This document shows, piece after piece, positions 1 to 9,229 of a stretch of DNA of 64,000 bases (the stretch's first letter is position 1; every line of letters begins with the position of its first letter). A program made the translations under genes and the position numbers. Location of the stretch: NCBI GenBank assembly GCA_019752045.1, contig JAIEMP010000015.1, forward strand, positions 62,001 to 126,000, written 5' to 3'. The notes below the pieces were generated by a model. It was not told the DNA's origin. It was given only the letters and a program-made list of their open reading frames with translations, and made no database searches. This DNA is from Chitinophagaceae bacterium (lineage in GTDB: Bacteria > Bacteroidota > Bacteroidia > Chitinophagales > Chitinophagaceae).

Positions 1-971
1 CTATTTACTCCGGCATTATGAAAGACCTCAGCAATATGAAAGGAGGTTATATCAGAGCCTTTGATACAGTAAAAGGTATTGCTGTTGTAAAAGTTGATTC
101 ATTGATACGTAAAGACTCTGTTGCAACAGTTAAAAACGATTCAATTGCACTGGCAAAAAAAGACAGCATCAGCGTTATACAAAAAGACAGTGTAGCAATC
201 GTTACCCCTGTTATTGAGCCTGTAGTAATAAAAGAACCCATTGTTCAAAAGAAAGATAGTATTGCAATGGTGAGACCAGTGAAAGGCAATAAACAAAAAC
301 CTGCATTGCCCGTTGTGAAAGATTCTGCACAACTGAACACAGGCATTCCTGTTGTTTCTGATTCTGCAGTAGTGAAAAAAAGAACCAAAGCAGAGACTGA
401 TACCATGCGGTTTATTACTGCCTTCAGGCATGTTCGTATTTTCAATGATTCGCTGCAGGCAGTTGCAGACAGTTTGTTTTATTCAGGTGTTGACAGCATT
501 TTTGAACTCTACCGTGAACCCATTGCATGGAGCAAAGGAAGTCAGGTTACCGGCGACACGATTTTTATTTACACAAAAAATAAAAAGCCCAGCCGTTTGT
601 ATGTGTTTGAAAATGCATTGATGGTTCAAAATGTAAAAGACAGTGCCGGCTTTTTTAATCAGATTAAAGGCCGCACCATCAACGGATATTTCAGAGATGG
701 TGAACTGGATCATGTAAGAGCAAAAGGCACATCAGAAAGTATTTATTACATACAGGATAACGACAGTGCATATGTTGGTATGAACAGAACCAGTGCCGAT
801 GTGATTGATCTGTATTTCGAAAACAAGAATGCAAAGACAATTAAATTCATCAGCTCACCAAAAGGCTCTACTTACCCTATCCGCCAGTTGCCCGAAGACA
901 AAAAGAAGCTCCCCAATTTTCAATGGCTGGAAAAGAAACGTCCAAAAAACAAACTGGAACTTTTTCTTTAA
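1..971 (+). CDS. OstA-like/LptA-type outer membrane assembly protein, C-terminal part (5'-truncated by window edge)
   Basis: Reading frame is open upstream of the ORF-track ATG at 18 (..IYSGIMKDLSN). C-terminal part resembles OstA-like proteins of Bacteroidota; ends KLELFL*. Confidence 0.6.
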   Translation, partial: IYSGIMKDLSNMKGGYIRAFDTVKGIAVVKVDSLIRKDSVATVKNDSIALAKKDSISVIQKDSVAIVTPVIEPVVIKEPIVQKKDSIAMVRPVKGNKQKPALPVVKDSAQLNTGIPVVSDSAVVKKRTKAETDTMRFITAFRHVRIFNDSLQAVADSLFYSGVDSIFELYREPIAWSKGSQVTGDTIFIYTKNKKPSRLYVFENALMVQNVKDSAGFFNQIKGRTINGYFRDGELDHVRAKGTSESIYYIQDNDSAYVGMNRTSADVIDLYFENKNAKTIKFISSPKGSTYPIRQLPEDKKKLPNFQWLEKKRPKNKLELFL

Positions 972-1049
972 AAAATATATTTCATTGTGTTTGGTTTTTT
1001 GCAACTAACAGTAATAAACCCGTTAAGCGATTATGTTTTATTTTTGCGG

Positions 1050-2207
1050 ATGCCATTCAAATTTTTAAAGCAAACATTTCTATCTCCGCTGCTGGAATTT
1101 ATACAGGACAGCCGTGCAGTGGGTATTTGTCTGCTTATATGCACTGCTCTCTCATTACTGTTCAGTAATATTGGAACAGGCAGCACTTATCTTGCTTTTT
1201 GGCAAACCGAAATACTGCATTCAAATTTTCTGCCGCATTCCGTTTTACATTGGATCAATGATGGTTTAATGGCTGTGTTCTTTTTTCTTGTTGGCATGGA
1301 AATAAAAAGAGAACTGATTATTGGTGAACTCGCTTCGCTCAAACAATCTATACTCCCTGTAACCGGTGCATTGGGAGGTATGCTTGTACCTGCACTCATA
1401 TTTATTGCCTTCAATTCAAACACTCCCTTTACGCAAGGCTGGGGTATTCCCATGGCAACAGATATTGCCTTTTCACTGGGCGTTGCTTCGCTTCTTGGCA
1501 AACGGATTCCGGTTGCGCTCAAAATATTTTTAATGGCACTGGCTATCATTGATGATCTGGGTGCTATTGTGGCCATTGCACTTTTTTATACAAGTTCCAT
1601 TCATTTAGTTTATTTGTCTGCAGGTTTACTGTTGTTCGGCGCACTGCTGATCTGGAATTATTTTAAACTGCCATTTGGTTTCTGGAATTTTCTGGCAGGA
1701 CTGCTTATTTGGTTTTGTTTTTTTAACTCAGGTATTCATGCAACTATTGCCGGTGTTTTATTTGCATTTACTATTCCTGTTTCAAAACTTACCGGTATTG
1801 AACATGCTATTCACAACTATGTAAACTTTCTCATCATCCCACTTTTTGCATTAGCCAATACAGCCATCTTTATTCCTTCCGGATTTATGCAGGATTTGGG
1901 CAACAACTTAAGCCTGGGTATCATGTTGGGTTTACTGATTGGCAAACCTGCTGGCATCTTACTCTTTTGCTGGGTAACGGTAAAACTGAAACTGGGTGAG
2001 TTAGCTAAAGAGATCAGTTGGTCGCACATGTTTGGACTTGGTTTACTCGCTGCCATTGGCTTTACCATGAGTATTTTTATTTCCATGCTTGCTTTTAAGG
2101 ATTCTTTCACACAGGATATCAGTAAGATGGCCGTTATGGTTGCATCAATCATTGCAATCATTCTGGCATATGTATGGTTTAAATATTTCACAAAAGAAAA
2201 ACAGTAA
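1050..2207 (+). CDS. nhaA: Na+/H+ antiporter NhaA
   Basis: NhaA hallmarks: FFFLVGMEIKREL, GWGIPMATDIAFSLGVASLLGKRIP, LAIIDDLGAI. Start chosen at ATG 1050 (MPFKFLKQ); the ORF opens at 987. Confidence 0.95.
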   Translation: MPFKFLKQTFLSPLLEFIQDSRAVGICLLICTALSLLFSNIGTGSTYLAFWQTEILHSNFLPHSVLHWINDGLMAVFFFLVGMEIKRELIIGELASLKQSILPVTGALGGMLVPALIFIAFNSNTPFTQGWGIPMATDIAFSLGVASLLGKRIPVALKIFLMALAIIDDLGAIVAIALFYTSSIHLVYLSAGLLLFGALLIWNYFKLPFGFWNFLAGLLIWFCFFNSGIHATIAGVLFAFTIPVSKLTGIEHAIHNYVNFLIIPLFALANTAIFIPSGFMQDLGNNLSLGIMLGLLIGKPAGILLFCWVTVKLKLGELAKEISWSHMFGLGLLAAIGFTMSIFISMLAFKDSFTQDISKMAVMVASIIAIILAYVWFKYFTKEKQ

Positions 2208-2250
2208 AATGCATTGGCATCATTTTCGAATGCAAAACAGCAATTCAAAA

Positions 2251-2712
2251 ATGATGATTCAAAAACTTACGCTCCTGTCTTTTATTACTCTTCTCACTTT
2301 TTTTACAACTGCGCATGCACAATACCGTCACCAGGCGGGTGTTCGTTTGGGCAGTGCCGACCAGGTTGTTTCAACAGGATTTTCATACCGTTATCATTTT
2401 AACAATAACAAAGCCATTGAAGGCATCGTTAACCTGAGAGACCCTATCTCATTAGGAGTATTGTATGAAGTGTTTAATCCCATCAACAGTGTACAAAACC
2501 TGAGCTGGTATTACGGTGGTGGAGCATTTGTTGGGTTTAAAGGATTTGACAATTTTGGTATTGCCGGTATTGCAGGTATTGATTACCAGTTTACCGAAGT
2601 GCCCGTTAATTTATCCATTGACTGGAAACCTGAATTAACACTCATCGAATCGGTGCGTTTCAGAGCATCAACTGTAGCTGTATCAGTAAGATTTTCGTTT
2701 CTTAAAAAATAA
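2251..2712 (+). CDS. Secreted/outer membrane hypothetical protein
   Basis: Signal peptide MMIQKLTLLSFITLLTFFTTAHAQ; Gly/aromatic-rich beta-type sequence ending ..VAVSVRFSFLKK. The start could also be 2230. Confidence 0.6.
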   Translation: MMIQKLTLLSFITLLTFFTTAHAQYRHQAGVRLGSADQVVSTGFSYRYHFNNNKAIEGIVNLRDPISLGVLYEVFNPINSVQNLSWYYGGGAFVGFKGFDNFGIAGIAGIDYQFTEVPVNLSIDWKPELTLIESVRFRASTVAVSVRFSFLKK

Positions 2713-2732
2713 TTTGTTCTCTTGGTCTCTTA

Positions 2733-2757
2733 AAAGGTCTGATGTAATCAGGCCTTT
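2733..2757 (+). terminator. Rho-independent terminator
   Basis: AAAGGTCTGAT-gta-ATCAGGCCTTT followed by T-run. Confidence 0.75.
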
Positions 2758-2790
2758 TTTAATTCGTTTATGTTGAGTTAACTTTAATAC

Positions 2791-4293
2791 ATGAAAATTT
2801 TTTCAGCAGAACAGATAAAGGCATGGGATGCATATACCATTGCACAGGAACCCATCTCTTCCATTGATCTCATGGAAAGAGCTGCTGCTAAATGTGCAGA
2901 ATGGATCATACAGCATAACTATGCCGGAAAGCCGCTTCATATTTTTTGCGGCAAAGGAAATAACGGAGGCGATGGCTTAGCTATTGCAAGATTATTACTT
3001 CAAAAAGGTTGTACCGTTACAATTTATATTCTTGAATTTGGAAACAAAGGAACAGATGATTTCCAATTCAATTTGCAAAAGCTGCATGAAGTAACTGCTG
3101 ATATTCATTTTCTTCAATCGGCTGATTTTTTTCCTGTGCTGACAAAGGATGATGTTGCTGTGGATGCTATTCTTGGAACAGGTTTAAACAAACCAATTGA
3201 TGGTATCACCGCAGAGCTTGTGCAGCACATTAATTTATCTGCTGCCACTGTCATTGCCATTGATATACCCAGTGGTATGCCTGCTGATAAAAGCTGTAAA
3301 GATGCAACGGTTGTTCATGCACAACATACCCTCAGCTTTCAGGTATACAAAGAATGTTTTTTGATGCCCGAAAACGAAGAAGCATGTGGCGAAGTGCATT
3401 TGCTTAACATTGGTTTAAGTAAGGATTACTATCATCAAACAATCGCATCTCTTCACTTAGTTGATCAGGAGATCATCAAACAAATCTATCACAAAAGAAA
3501 ATCCTTTGCACATAAAGGAAATTTTGGTCATGCATTACTCATTGCCGGCAGCTATGGAAAAACAGGAGCAGCTGTTTTAGCTGCACAAGGTTGTTTAAGA
3601 AGTGGTGCAGGTTTATTAACTGTACACACACCTCTTTGTGGATACGAAACATTGCAATCAACTATTCCCGAAGCAATGGTTGATACAGATAAAGAACTGT
3701 ATTTTATTTCAACTGTTCCAAAAGAAGTAACACGTTATACAGCAATTGGTATTGGCCCCGGTATTGGTTTGAATGAATCAAATGCAGATATGCTGATTCA
3801 GTTGTTGAAAGCAACTCATCAGCCGGTAGTGATTGATGCAGATGCATTAAATATGTTATCCATCAAAAAAAATATCAGGACTTATTTACATGAAGATTGC
3901 ATCCTTACTCCCCACCCAAAAGAATTTGAACGCCTGTTTGGAAAAACAACCAATGATTTTGAACGAAAAGAACTTGCACTGCAAAAAGCAGAAGAATTGA
4001 ATTGCATCATTATTCTCAAAGGTCATTATACATTTATTGCCTGCCCCAATGGCGATGCATACTTTAACAGCACCGGAAACCCCGGTATGGCAACTGCAGG
4101 CAGTGGCGATGTATTAACCGGCATACTTACAGGTTTATTGGCACAGGGATATTCTGCTGAAGAGTCTGCTGTATTGGGTGTTTATCTTCATGGATTGGCA
4201 GGTGATCTTGCAGCACTTCATCTTTCGCAGGAAGCTATGCTTGCAGGTGATATCATCACACATCTGGGAAAAGCGTTTCTTCAATTACAATAA
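2791..4293 (+). CDS. nnr: Bifunctional NAD(P)H-hydrate epimerase / ADP-dependent NAD(P)H-hydrate dehydratase
   Basis: N-terminal YjeF_N (IFCGKGNNGGDGLAIARLL) and C-terminal carbohydrate-kinase-like domain (VIDADALNML, LTPHPKEFERLFG, GNPGMATAGSGDVLTGI). Confidence 0.95.
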   Translation: MKIFSAEQIKAWDAYTIAQEPISSIDLMERAAAKCAEWIIQHNYAGKPLHIFCGKGNNGGDGLAIARLLLQKGCTVTIYILEFGNKGTDDFQFNLQKLHEVTADIHFLQSADFFPVLTKDDVAVDAILGTGLNKPIDGITAELVQHINLSAATVIAIDIPSGMPADKSCKDATVVHAQHTLSFQVYKECFLMPENEEACGEVHLLNIGLSKDYYHQTIASLHLVDQEIIKQIYHKRKSFAHKGNFGHALLIAGSYGKTGAAVLAAQGCLRSGAGLLTVHTPLCGYETLQSTIPEAMVDTDKELYFISTVPKEVTRYTAIGIGPGIGLNESNADMLIQLLKATHQPVVIDADALNMLSIKKNIRTYLHEDCILTPHPKEFERLFGKTTNDFERKELALQKAEELNCIIILKGHYTFIACPNGDAYFNSTGNPGMATAGSGDVLTGILTGLLAQGYSAEESAVLGVYLHGLAGDLAALHLSQEAMLAGDIITHLGKAFLQLQ

Positions 4294-4485
4294 ACCCTGA
4301 CTGCTGATTGCTTGTATCATACTTTGTTGCCGGGCCATTGACCCTACGCCATTGTTCATTTGATATGGAAGACGATGGGGTTAAGATTTTACTTTAAAGT
4401 TGGGGAAAAAGTGAGAATGGCAGAAAATTGAGCTAACCCCGCCTCGGTTTTGTTAGTTATTTTGCAGGTAAGCAACTTTCAGTAA

Positions 4486-5472
4486 ATGGCTGTAAACAAA
4501 AACGCATACCAACGCTATCTCATTATTGACCGTGCCATCCGGAGCAGCCGTTATCCTGCTTCAAGGCAACGCATACTGGAAAAATTAGCAGAGGAACTGT
4601 TGTCTATAACTGACAGTATGCTGTCAAAAGATATTGAGTTCATGCGTACGCATAAAAATGCACCGATTAAATACAATCGCAATAAAGGTGGCTATGAGTA
4701 CACAGACACTGACTATTCGTTTGAACAAAACAACATAACTGAAGAAGACAAATGGATCCTTGATTTTGCCGCTGCCAGCATGAAGGCTTATGGCAATACC
4801 AACCTGGTGATTCACTTTGATGGACTGGTGAATAAATTAGTAACCGGCAGCAATAAAGAAAAAAGTAACCTCAAGGATGCGGCTGCATTTATTAACCTAG
4901 AAAGCAACAAGGGATTTGGCTATGAATACCTGCACCAATTGTACCATTGCATTATTGAACAAACAGTTGTGGAAATACAATATCATCCTTTTGGTAAAAC
5001 TAAACGCAATTATAGTTTAAGCCCTTACCTGTTGAAACAATACCGAAACAGATGGTATGTGATTGGTTATGCAAAAGAAAAACAAAGCACACTGGTGTTT
5101 GCTTTAGACAGAATCACAATCCTTAAAGAAACCAAACACAAGTATCTTATTGATACCAAATTTGATAAAGATCAATACTTCAGTTACAGTTTTGGTGCCA
5201 CACACCGTTATGATCTGCAACCGGAAAAAGTAAGATTATGGTTTAATAAAACCAACAAAGATTACATCCTCTCACAACCTTTGCACCATAGTCAAAAGAT
5301 TGTTGAACAAACAGATAACCATGCAGTGGTGGAACTGGAAGTATTACTCACATGGGAATTGAAAGCCATGATCTACAGTTACAGCAGCGGTATAAAAGTA
5401 CTATCTCCAAAAAATCTGCAACAGGAAATTGCTGATGAATTAAAGAACGCAGCTATGCTCTACCAACAATGA
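4486..5472 (+). CDS. WYL domain-containing transcriptional regulator
   Basis: N-terminal HTH-like region (RYPASRQRILEKLAEELLSITDSMLSKDIEFMR) plus WYL-type core (VVEIQYHPFGKTKRNYSLSPYLLKQYRNRWYVIGYA, FALDRI). Confidence 0.9.
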   Translation: MAVNKNAYQRYLIIDRAIRSSRYPASRQRILEKLAEELLSITDSMLSKDIEFMRTHKNAPIKYNRNKGGYEYTDTDYSFEQNNITEEDKWILDFAAASMKAYGNTNLVIHFDGLVNKLVTGSNKEKSNLKDAAAFINLESNKGFGYEYLHQLYHCIIEQTVVEIQYHPFGKTKRNYSLSPYLLKQYRNRWYVIGYAKEKQSTLVFALDRITILKETKHKYLIDTKFDKDQYFSYSFGATHRYDLQPEKVRLWFNKTNKDYILSQPLHHSQKIVEQTDNHAVVELEVLLTWELKAMIYSYSSGIKVLSPKNLQQEIADELKNAAMLYQQ

Positions 5473-5473
5473 T

Positions 5474-5713
5474 CTATTTACATTTTTTATTGTATGTCGC
5501 TTCCGATAAATGACCGGAGCCGTAACAATATTTACATTTCGTTGTTGTTTCAAAAAATGTTACCGTACCCTTACCCATACAGTTACAGCAGGTGGGGTTA
5601 TCATACCACTTTGTTTCGTTAGAACTGTTTTGGTTGCCAATGACTGCCAGTAACAGCAGTACAGCACCTGCAATGAGCCAATACATTTTCTTGTTAGAAG
5701 TTTTCTGTTCCAT
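5474..5713 (-). CDS. Small membrane-anchored protein with DnaJ-like CxxCxGxG zinc-finger motif
   Basis: N-terminal TM (MYWLIAGAVLLLLAVIG) then CCNCMGKGTV..CKYCYGSGH. Confidence 0.65.
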   Translation of the reverse strand: MEQKTSNKKMYWLIAGAVLLLLAVIGNQNSSNETKWYDNPTCCNCMGKGTVTFFETTTKCKYCYGSGHLSEATYNKKCK

Positions 5714-5785
5714 GATCTTGATTTTTTTGTGAACAACAAAACTGCAAACGCAGATTGTAACAGATGTACAAGGAAAAAATAATCA

Positions 5786-5867
5786 GGGCTGAAGCCCGGA
5801 ATACTTAACATGTATAACCCCGGCCTTAAGGCCGGGGTTATAAAAAATGATTTTCTGGCTTTAGCCA
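5786..5867. repeat. Cluster of three intergenic palindromes
   Basis: GGGCTgaAGCCC (5786-5797), perfect 28-nt palindrome ATAACCCCGGCCTTAAGGCCGGGGTTAT (5814-5841), TGGCTttAGCCA (5856-5867). Confidence 0.85.
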
Positions 5868-5883
5868 TGATGTATTTGTTTTG

Positions 5884-6204
5884 CTAATCGTCTGGACGTT
5901 GCTCATACATGGTTTTTAGTTGCTCAAACCATTGGCGAAACTCCGGGTTGATATCTTTATAAACAGGGCAACGTTTGGGCACTACTCTTGGTATCATAAG
6001 TTTACAGCCCCACTTGAATATGAGTGTTGACAGTCGATTAAGTTCTTCTTCATTCAACTGCTCAAAATGATCGTAATAATACACTAAGGCATCATAACAC
6101 TCCTGCTCTGCGGCTCTTGTTTCTTCTGGAGTGGCAATACGGGTTACATGGCTGAATAAACTCAAAGTAAGTTCCCAGTTATCGGGGAGTTGGAGATGAT
6201 ACAT
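5884..6204 (-). CDS. Hypothetical protein (106 aa)
   Basis: Intact ORF in a tight minus-strand gene run; acidic, helical, no recognised domain. Confidence 0.5.
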   Translation of the reverse strand: MYHLQLPDNWELTLSLFSHVTRIATPEETRAAEQECYDALVYYYDHFEQLNEEELNRLSTLIFKWGCKLMIPRVVPKRCPVYKDINPEFRQWFEQLKTMYEQRPDD

Positions 6205-6213
6205 ATCGTAATA

Positions 6214-6453
6214 TTAAATACAGACTTTACAACACTGTGAAATAGCATTTAATTGTCTTGCCGATTTTTGAGCAACAGTTAAAGCTTCTTCGAGTGTAGA
6301 GTAGCCAGTTCCATCTTGCGGATACCATTTACTGTTAGAGTCGCCATGTATTTTTTTCTGAACTCCATTACCATTATTACAAAAAGAGCATGTACTCAAA
6401 TGAATAACAACTTTGCGGTTTGGCTTATTTGTATGTACAAAATAATATGGCAT
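6214..6453 (-). CDS. Small Cys-rich hypothetical protein (79 aa)
   Basis: HLSTCSFCNNGNGVQ ... KWYPQDGTGYSTLEEALTVAQ ... CCKVC: two CxxC-type pairs, 9 nt from the next ORF. Confidence 0.55.
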   Translation of the reverse strand: MPYYFVHTNKPNRKVVIHLSTCSFCNNGNGVQKKIHGDSNSKWYPQDGTGYSTLEEALTVAQKSARQLNAISQCCKVCI

Positions 6454-6481
6454 AGCTTGTTAGCATTTATTTAATAATTTA

Positions 6482-7618
6482 TTAATGATTATACTGATAT
6501 AACAGTGTAAAGTTTCCATTTCTAAACTGCACATATACGTATTTTAAAAAACTAATAACAGTATGATGAGTAATTAGATTTGCAGGGATTCCATTATGTA
6601 AAGCCCATGTCTGAATTACCAAATTTCGTTTTGTCATTCCTCGTCTAACCGCAGCAGGGCTTACTGGCGTTAAAACTGTCAAAATTTTTTCGCCACTAAA
6701 TTCAGAACATTCGCTATCTCCAGATTTTGTCTCTGATATTTTCATTTCAAAAACTAACTTACTAGATAGATTATTATTTAAAAAAACAGCATTTACCGAA
6801 CTAATTTCTGTCCATCCAAAATTTGGTGCGATTCCCGCATTAATCCTTATCTCAACTTTTAAGTTCATTTCCTGACAACCTCTTACAAATAAATCAAACG
6901 AAGAAGTATTATCTCCACTGACATAAACTGTTCCTGGTGCCCCATCTTGCGGTCTTCTGTTTAACTGATTCAATTTTAAACCGATTTGTCTGAAAGTGCT
7001 TCCTGTATTAAACATTACGGCTTTTACATTATCGTTACCTAATACATGGCAGATTAATTCTTTATTGACGCAGATATTGTATAATCCTTTATCGTTTGCA
7101 TTGTAGGCTTCTCTTTGAGCAGAAAGAATTATATCAGAATAATTTATCTCATTTGTATTTAAGAAATTAACCAGATAGTTCTTCGCATCAACTCTGTTTA
7201 TTGGAGGATTTACTCCATTGGGTACAATAGCTTCTAACATAGCATATTCAGGGGCATTTAAAATATACTCCCACATATTTCCTCTATTCCCATGATAAAA
7301 GGGAATCCATGGAGCCGGGATTGCGCCACCAGCAGGATATGTAAGAGCGGCCAATGCAGGAGCTAATGGATTTGGATGATCCCGTAAATAACTAATTGGG
7401 GGAAATGTTCCAATGATGTACTTCTCATAATTCTGCAACGGAAATTCATTCAGATACGGATGAATTTCAAATGGAGGATGTTGCGGCAATACACCCCCAT
7501 CAGCAATTAAAGTTGCAATAAATGCAGCATTATCGGCAGCGATTTGTGGAGATGAACAATTGATGTTTGCTGGAATAAGACCTCTGTTGATAATAAGATC
7601 ATCGTTTCTTTTTAGCAT
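6482..7618 (-). CDS. Uracil-DNA glycosylase superfamily-like protein
   Basis: YIIGTFPPISYLRDHP ... PFYHGNRGNMWEYIL ... YSDIILSAQREAYNANDKGLYNI ... VKAVMFNTGSTFRQ matches the order of motifs in UDG-superfamily proteins. Confidence 0.55.
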   Translation of the reverse strand: MLKRNDDLIINRGLIPANINCSSPQIAADNAAFIATLIADGGVLPQHPPFEIHPYLNEFPLQNYEKYIIGTFPPISYLRDHPNPLAPALAALTYPAGGAIPAPWIPFYHGNRGNMWEYILNAPEYAMLEAIVPNGVNPPINRVDAKNYLVNFLNTNEINYSDIILSAQREAYNANDKGLYNICVNKELICHVLGNDNVKAVMFNTGSTFRQIGLKLNQLNRRPQDGAPGTVYVSGDNTSSFDLFVRGCQEMNLKVEIRINAGIAPNFGWTEISSVNAVFLNNNLSSKLVFEMKISETKSGDSECSEFSGEKILTVLTPVSPAAVRRGMTKRNLVIQTWALHNGIPANLITHHTVISFLKYVYVQFRNGNFTLLYQYNH

Positions 7619-7827
7619 GGTGTGTGAGTTTAGGTTTTAAGCTTTACTAAAAGTAAGCCAAACATAAAATGGTTAGTTAAGCCTTAAATCATTAGCCAAT
7701 ATGACTGAATCGCATCACAAATACTTATACAAACGAAAATATTTACTGAACGTTCGGACACTTAGTCGGACTTTAATTATTGCTTTATTGAATTAAAAAT
7801 AATAATTAAAATGTTTTTTGAACTTCC

Positions 7828-8553
7828 TCACCCCCACCCAAAAAACAATAACACCGTATCATCTGCTTCCAAAACACATTTGCTGAAGATTTTTGCTTTC
7901 AAATGTGTTTGCGCCAACGACATTTGCATAAAGCCATTGGTTTGCAGGTAGTGCTGTACATAAGGCAATGCAGTAATATCAGAAATCTCCAATACGGGGA
8001 GTGCATCTTTTCCTTTTCGTTTGGTAATAAAGGGTTTCAGCAATTGCAGCATTTCAGCATTACAGGCCCAGCCAAATAATCCTTTCAAACTATTGTATTT
8101 GCTGCAAAAATAGAGGGCGGCTTGCAGTAACAGTAATCCCTCAGCCAGAAACACAGTTGCATCTGTTACAACGTTTGTTGTTTCATTTGCTGTCTGCACT
8201 ATTGTTTTGGCAAATTGGTTTTGCCGTAAATCTTTGTGCTCACAATAATACACAGCCGCCTGAGGCGAACTATTGTAAAACAAATCAGGCAATCCGTAAA
8301 TACCGGCTTCGGCAAATGGGTATGAGTCATACAGGCTGCGTTCATAACGCTCCCGTTCAAAATGAGCAGCAGCGTCTGTTACTGTACCTATGTTCCTGCC
8401 CAACAGTGAAGCATTCTTTTGCAGGTAAGCTACAGCATCTTCAACAAGGCAGCTGCCGGGTTTTTGCCGCACCAGGTCGCTCATAAATAAAGTAAACGGC
8501 TTCACGAATCGTTGCGCCATATACGACGGGTGAATAAGAGGATCTGCTATCAT
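7828..8553 (-). CDS. Hypothetical protein with PD-(D/E)XK-like motif
   Basis: GLPDLFYNSSPQAAVYYCEHKDLRQNQ: P-D-x(14)-E-x-K on predicted beta strands; otherwise unrecognised. Confidence 0.5.
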   Translation of the reverse strand: MIADPLIHPSYMAQRFVKPFTLFMSDLVRQKPGSCLVEDAVAYLQKNASLLGRNIGTVTDAAAHFERERYERSLYDSYPFAEAGIYGLPDLFYNSSPQAAVYYCEHKDLRQNQFAKTIVQTANETTNVVTDATVFLAEGLLLLQAALYFCSKYNSLKGLFGWACNAEMLQLLKPFITKRKGKDALPVLEISDITALPYVQHYLQTNGFMQMSLAQTHLKAKIFSKCVLEADDTVLLFFGWG

Positions 8554-8635
8554 GGTTATTGTTTTAAAAATGAAAAATTGAAAATGATTATTCAGGAACG
8601 TGTTGTGCTACTAAAAATAAATTCAAATCGTTTCC

Positions 8636-8799
8636 AGCCCCGTAGAGGCGTTATATCAGTAGAACAACAATATAAATTATATCCGAGCTCCGTAGGGGCG
8701 ATATATTGATTTACAGAAATTGAAAAACATGTCGCTCCTATGGAGCTCAATCTCTTTTATCATTTGCCCTGCTGCTAACATATGCACCCCGATGGGGTT
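8636..8799. repeat. Array of four degenerate palindromic units
   Basis: AGCCCCGTAGAGGCG (8636-8650), GAGCTCCGTAGGGGCG (8685-8700), GTCGCTCCTATGGAGCTC (8731-8748), GCACCCCGATGGGGTT (8784-8799); roughly 46-53 nt spacing. Confidence 0.75.
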
Positions 8800-8829
8800 A
8801 AGGCAACTATTTTAACAGCACAATCCATA

Positions 8830-9219
8830 CTAAGTACAATCCCAACAGGGAACATCCTTTGGCCACTGTCCTTTAAACTTCCCAACCAGTTCCCAAGAGT
8901 CTTCTGGTACTCCATATACATCGGTCATTATAAATCTTCCATGCAGCAGGTATTCGAGTTTACCTGTTTTGTAAAACTGCATAGCACGTACATGTGGTTT
9001 AGTAGGAATGGTAACAACATTCACTGCATTTTCAAACCGTATCTCTTCATACCAGTCTTCCGGTTTAAATTGGAATTGAAGCACCAGTTGTTTCCGTTCA
9101 TAAATCATGGTAGCTTTTACATCATACCATACAATCTGCCGTTCACCAGGATGGAATCCTTCGATGGCATTTTGTAAACGGATAAGTCCACGTAAGCGGG
9201 GAGGTATCGCTATCATCAT
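8830..9219 (-). CDS. Hypothetical protein (130 aa)
   Basis: ORF track gives 8830..9351, but MMIAIPPRLRG at 9219 avoids overlap with the upstream gene; ends ..DSWELVGKFKGQW..CWDCT. Confidence 0.5.
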   Translation of the reverse strand: MMIAIPPRLRGLIRLQNAIEGFHPGERQIVWYDVKATMIYERKQLVLQFQFKPEDWYEEIRFENAVNVVTIPTKPHVRAMQFYKTGKLEYLLHGRFIMTDVYGVPEDSWELVGKFKGQWPKDVPCWDCT

Positions 9220-9229
9220 ATTTTTATTT

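Noticed and set aside
4374-4446. GGGGTTA...TAACCCC inverted repeat upstream of the WYL gene
   Set aside because: Only about 7-bp arms with a loop of roughly 50 nt; could be chance.
5560-5868. 102-aa minus ORF spanning the palindrome cluster
   Set aside because: Overlaps the Cys-rich gene in another frame and its N-terminus is translated repeat DNA; not credible as a gene.
8636-8799. Palindrome array as a CRISPR array
   Set aside because: Units are only about 15 nt, differ in sequence and alternate in form; no cas genes in the window.
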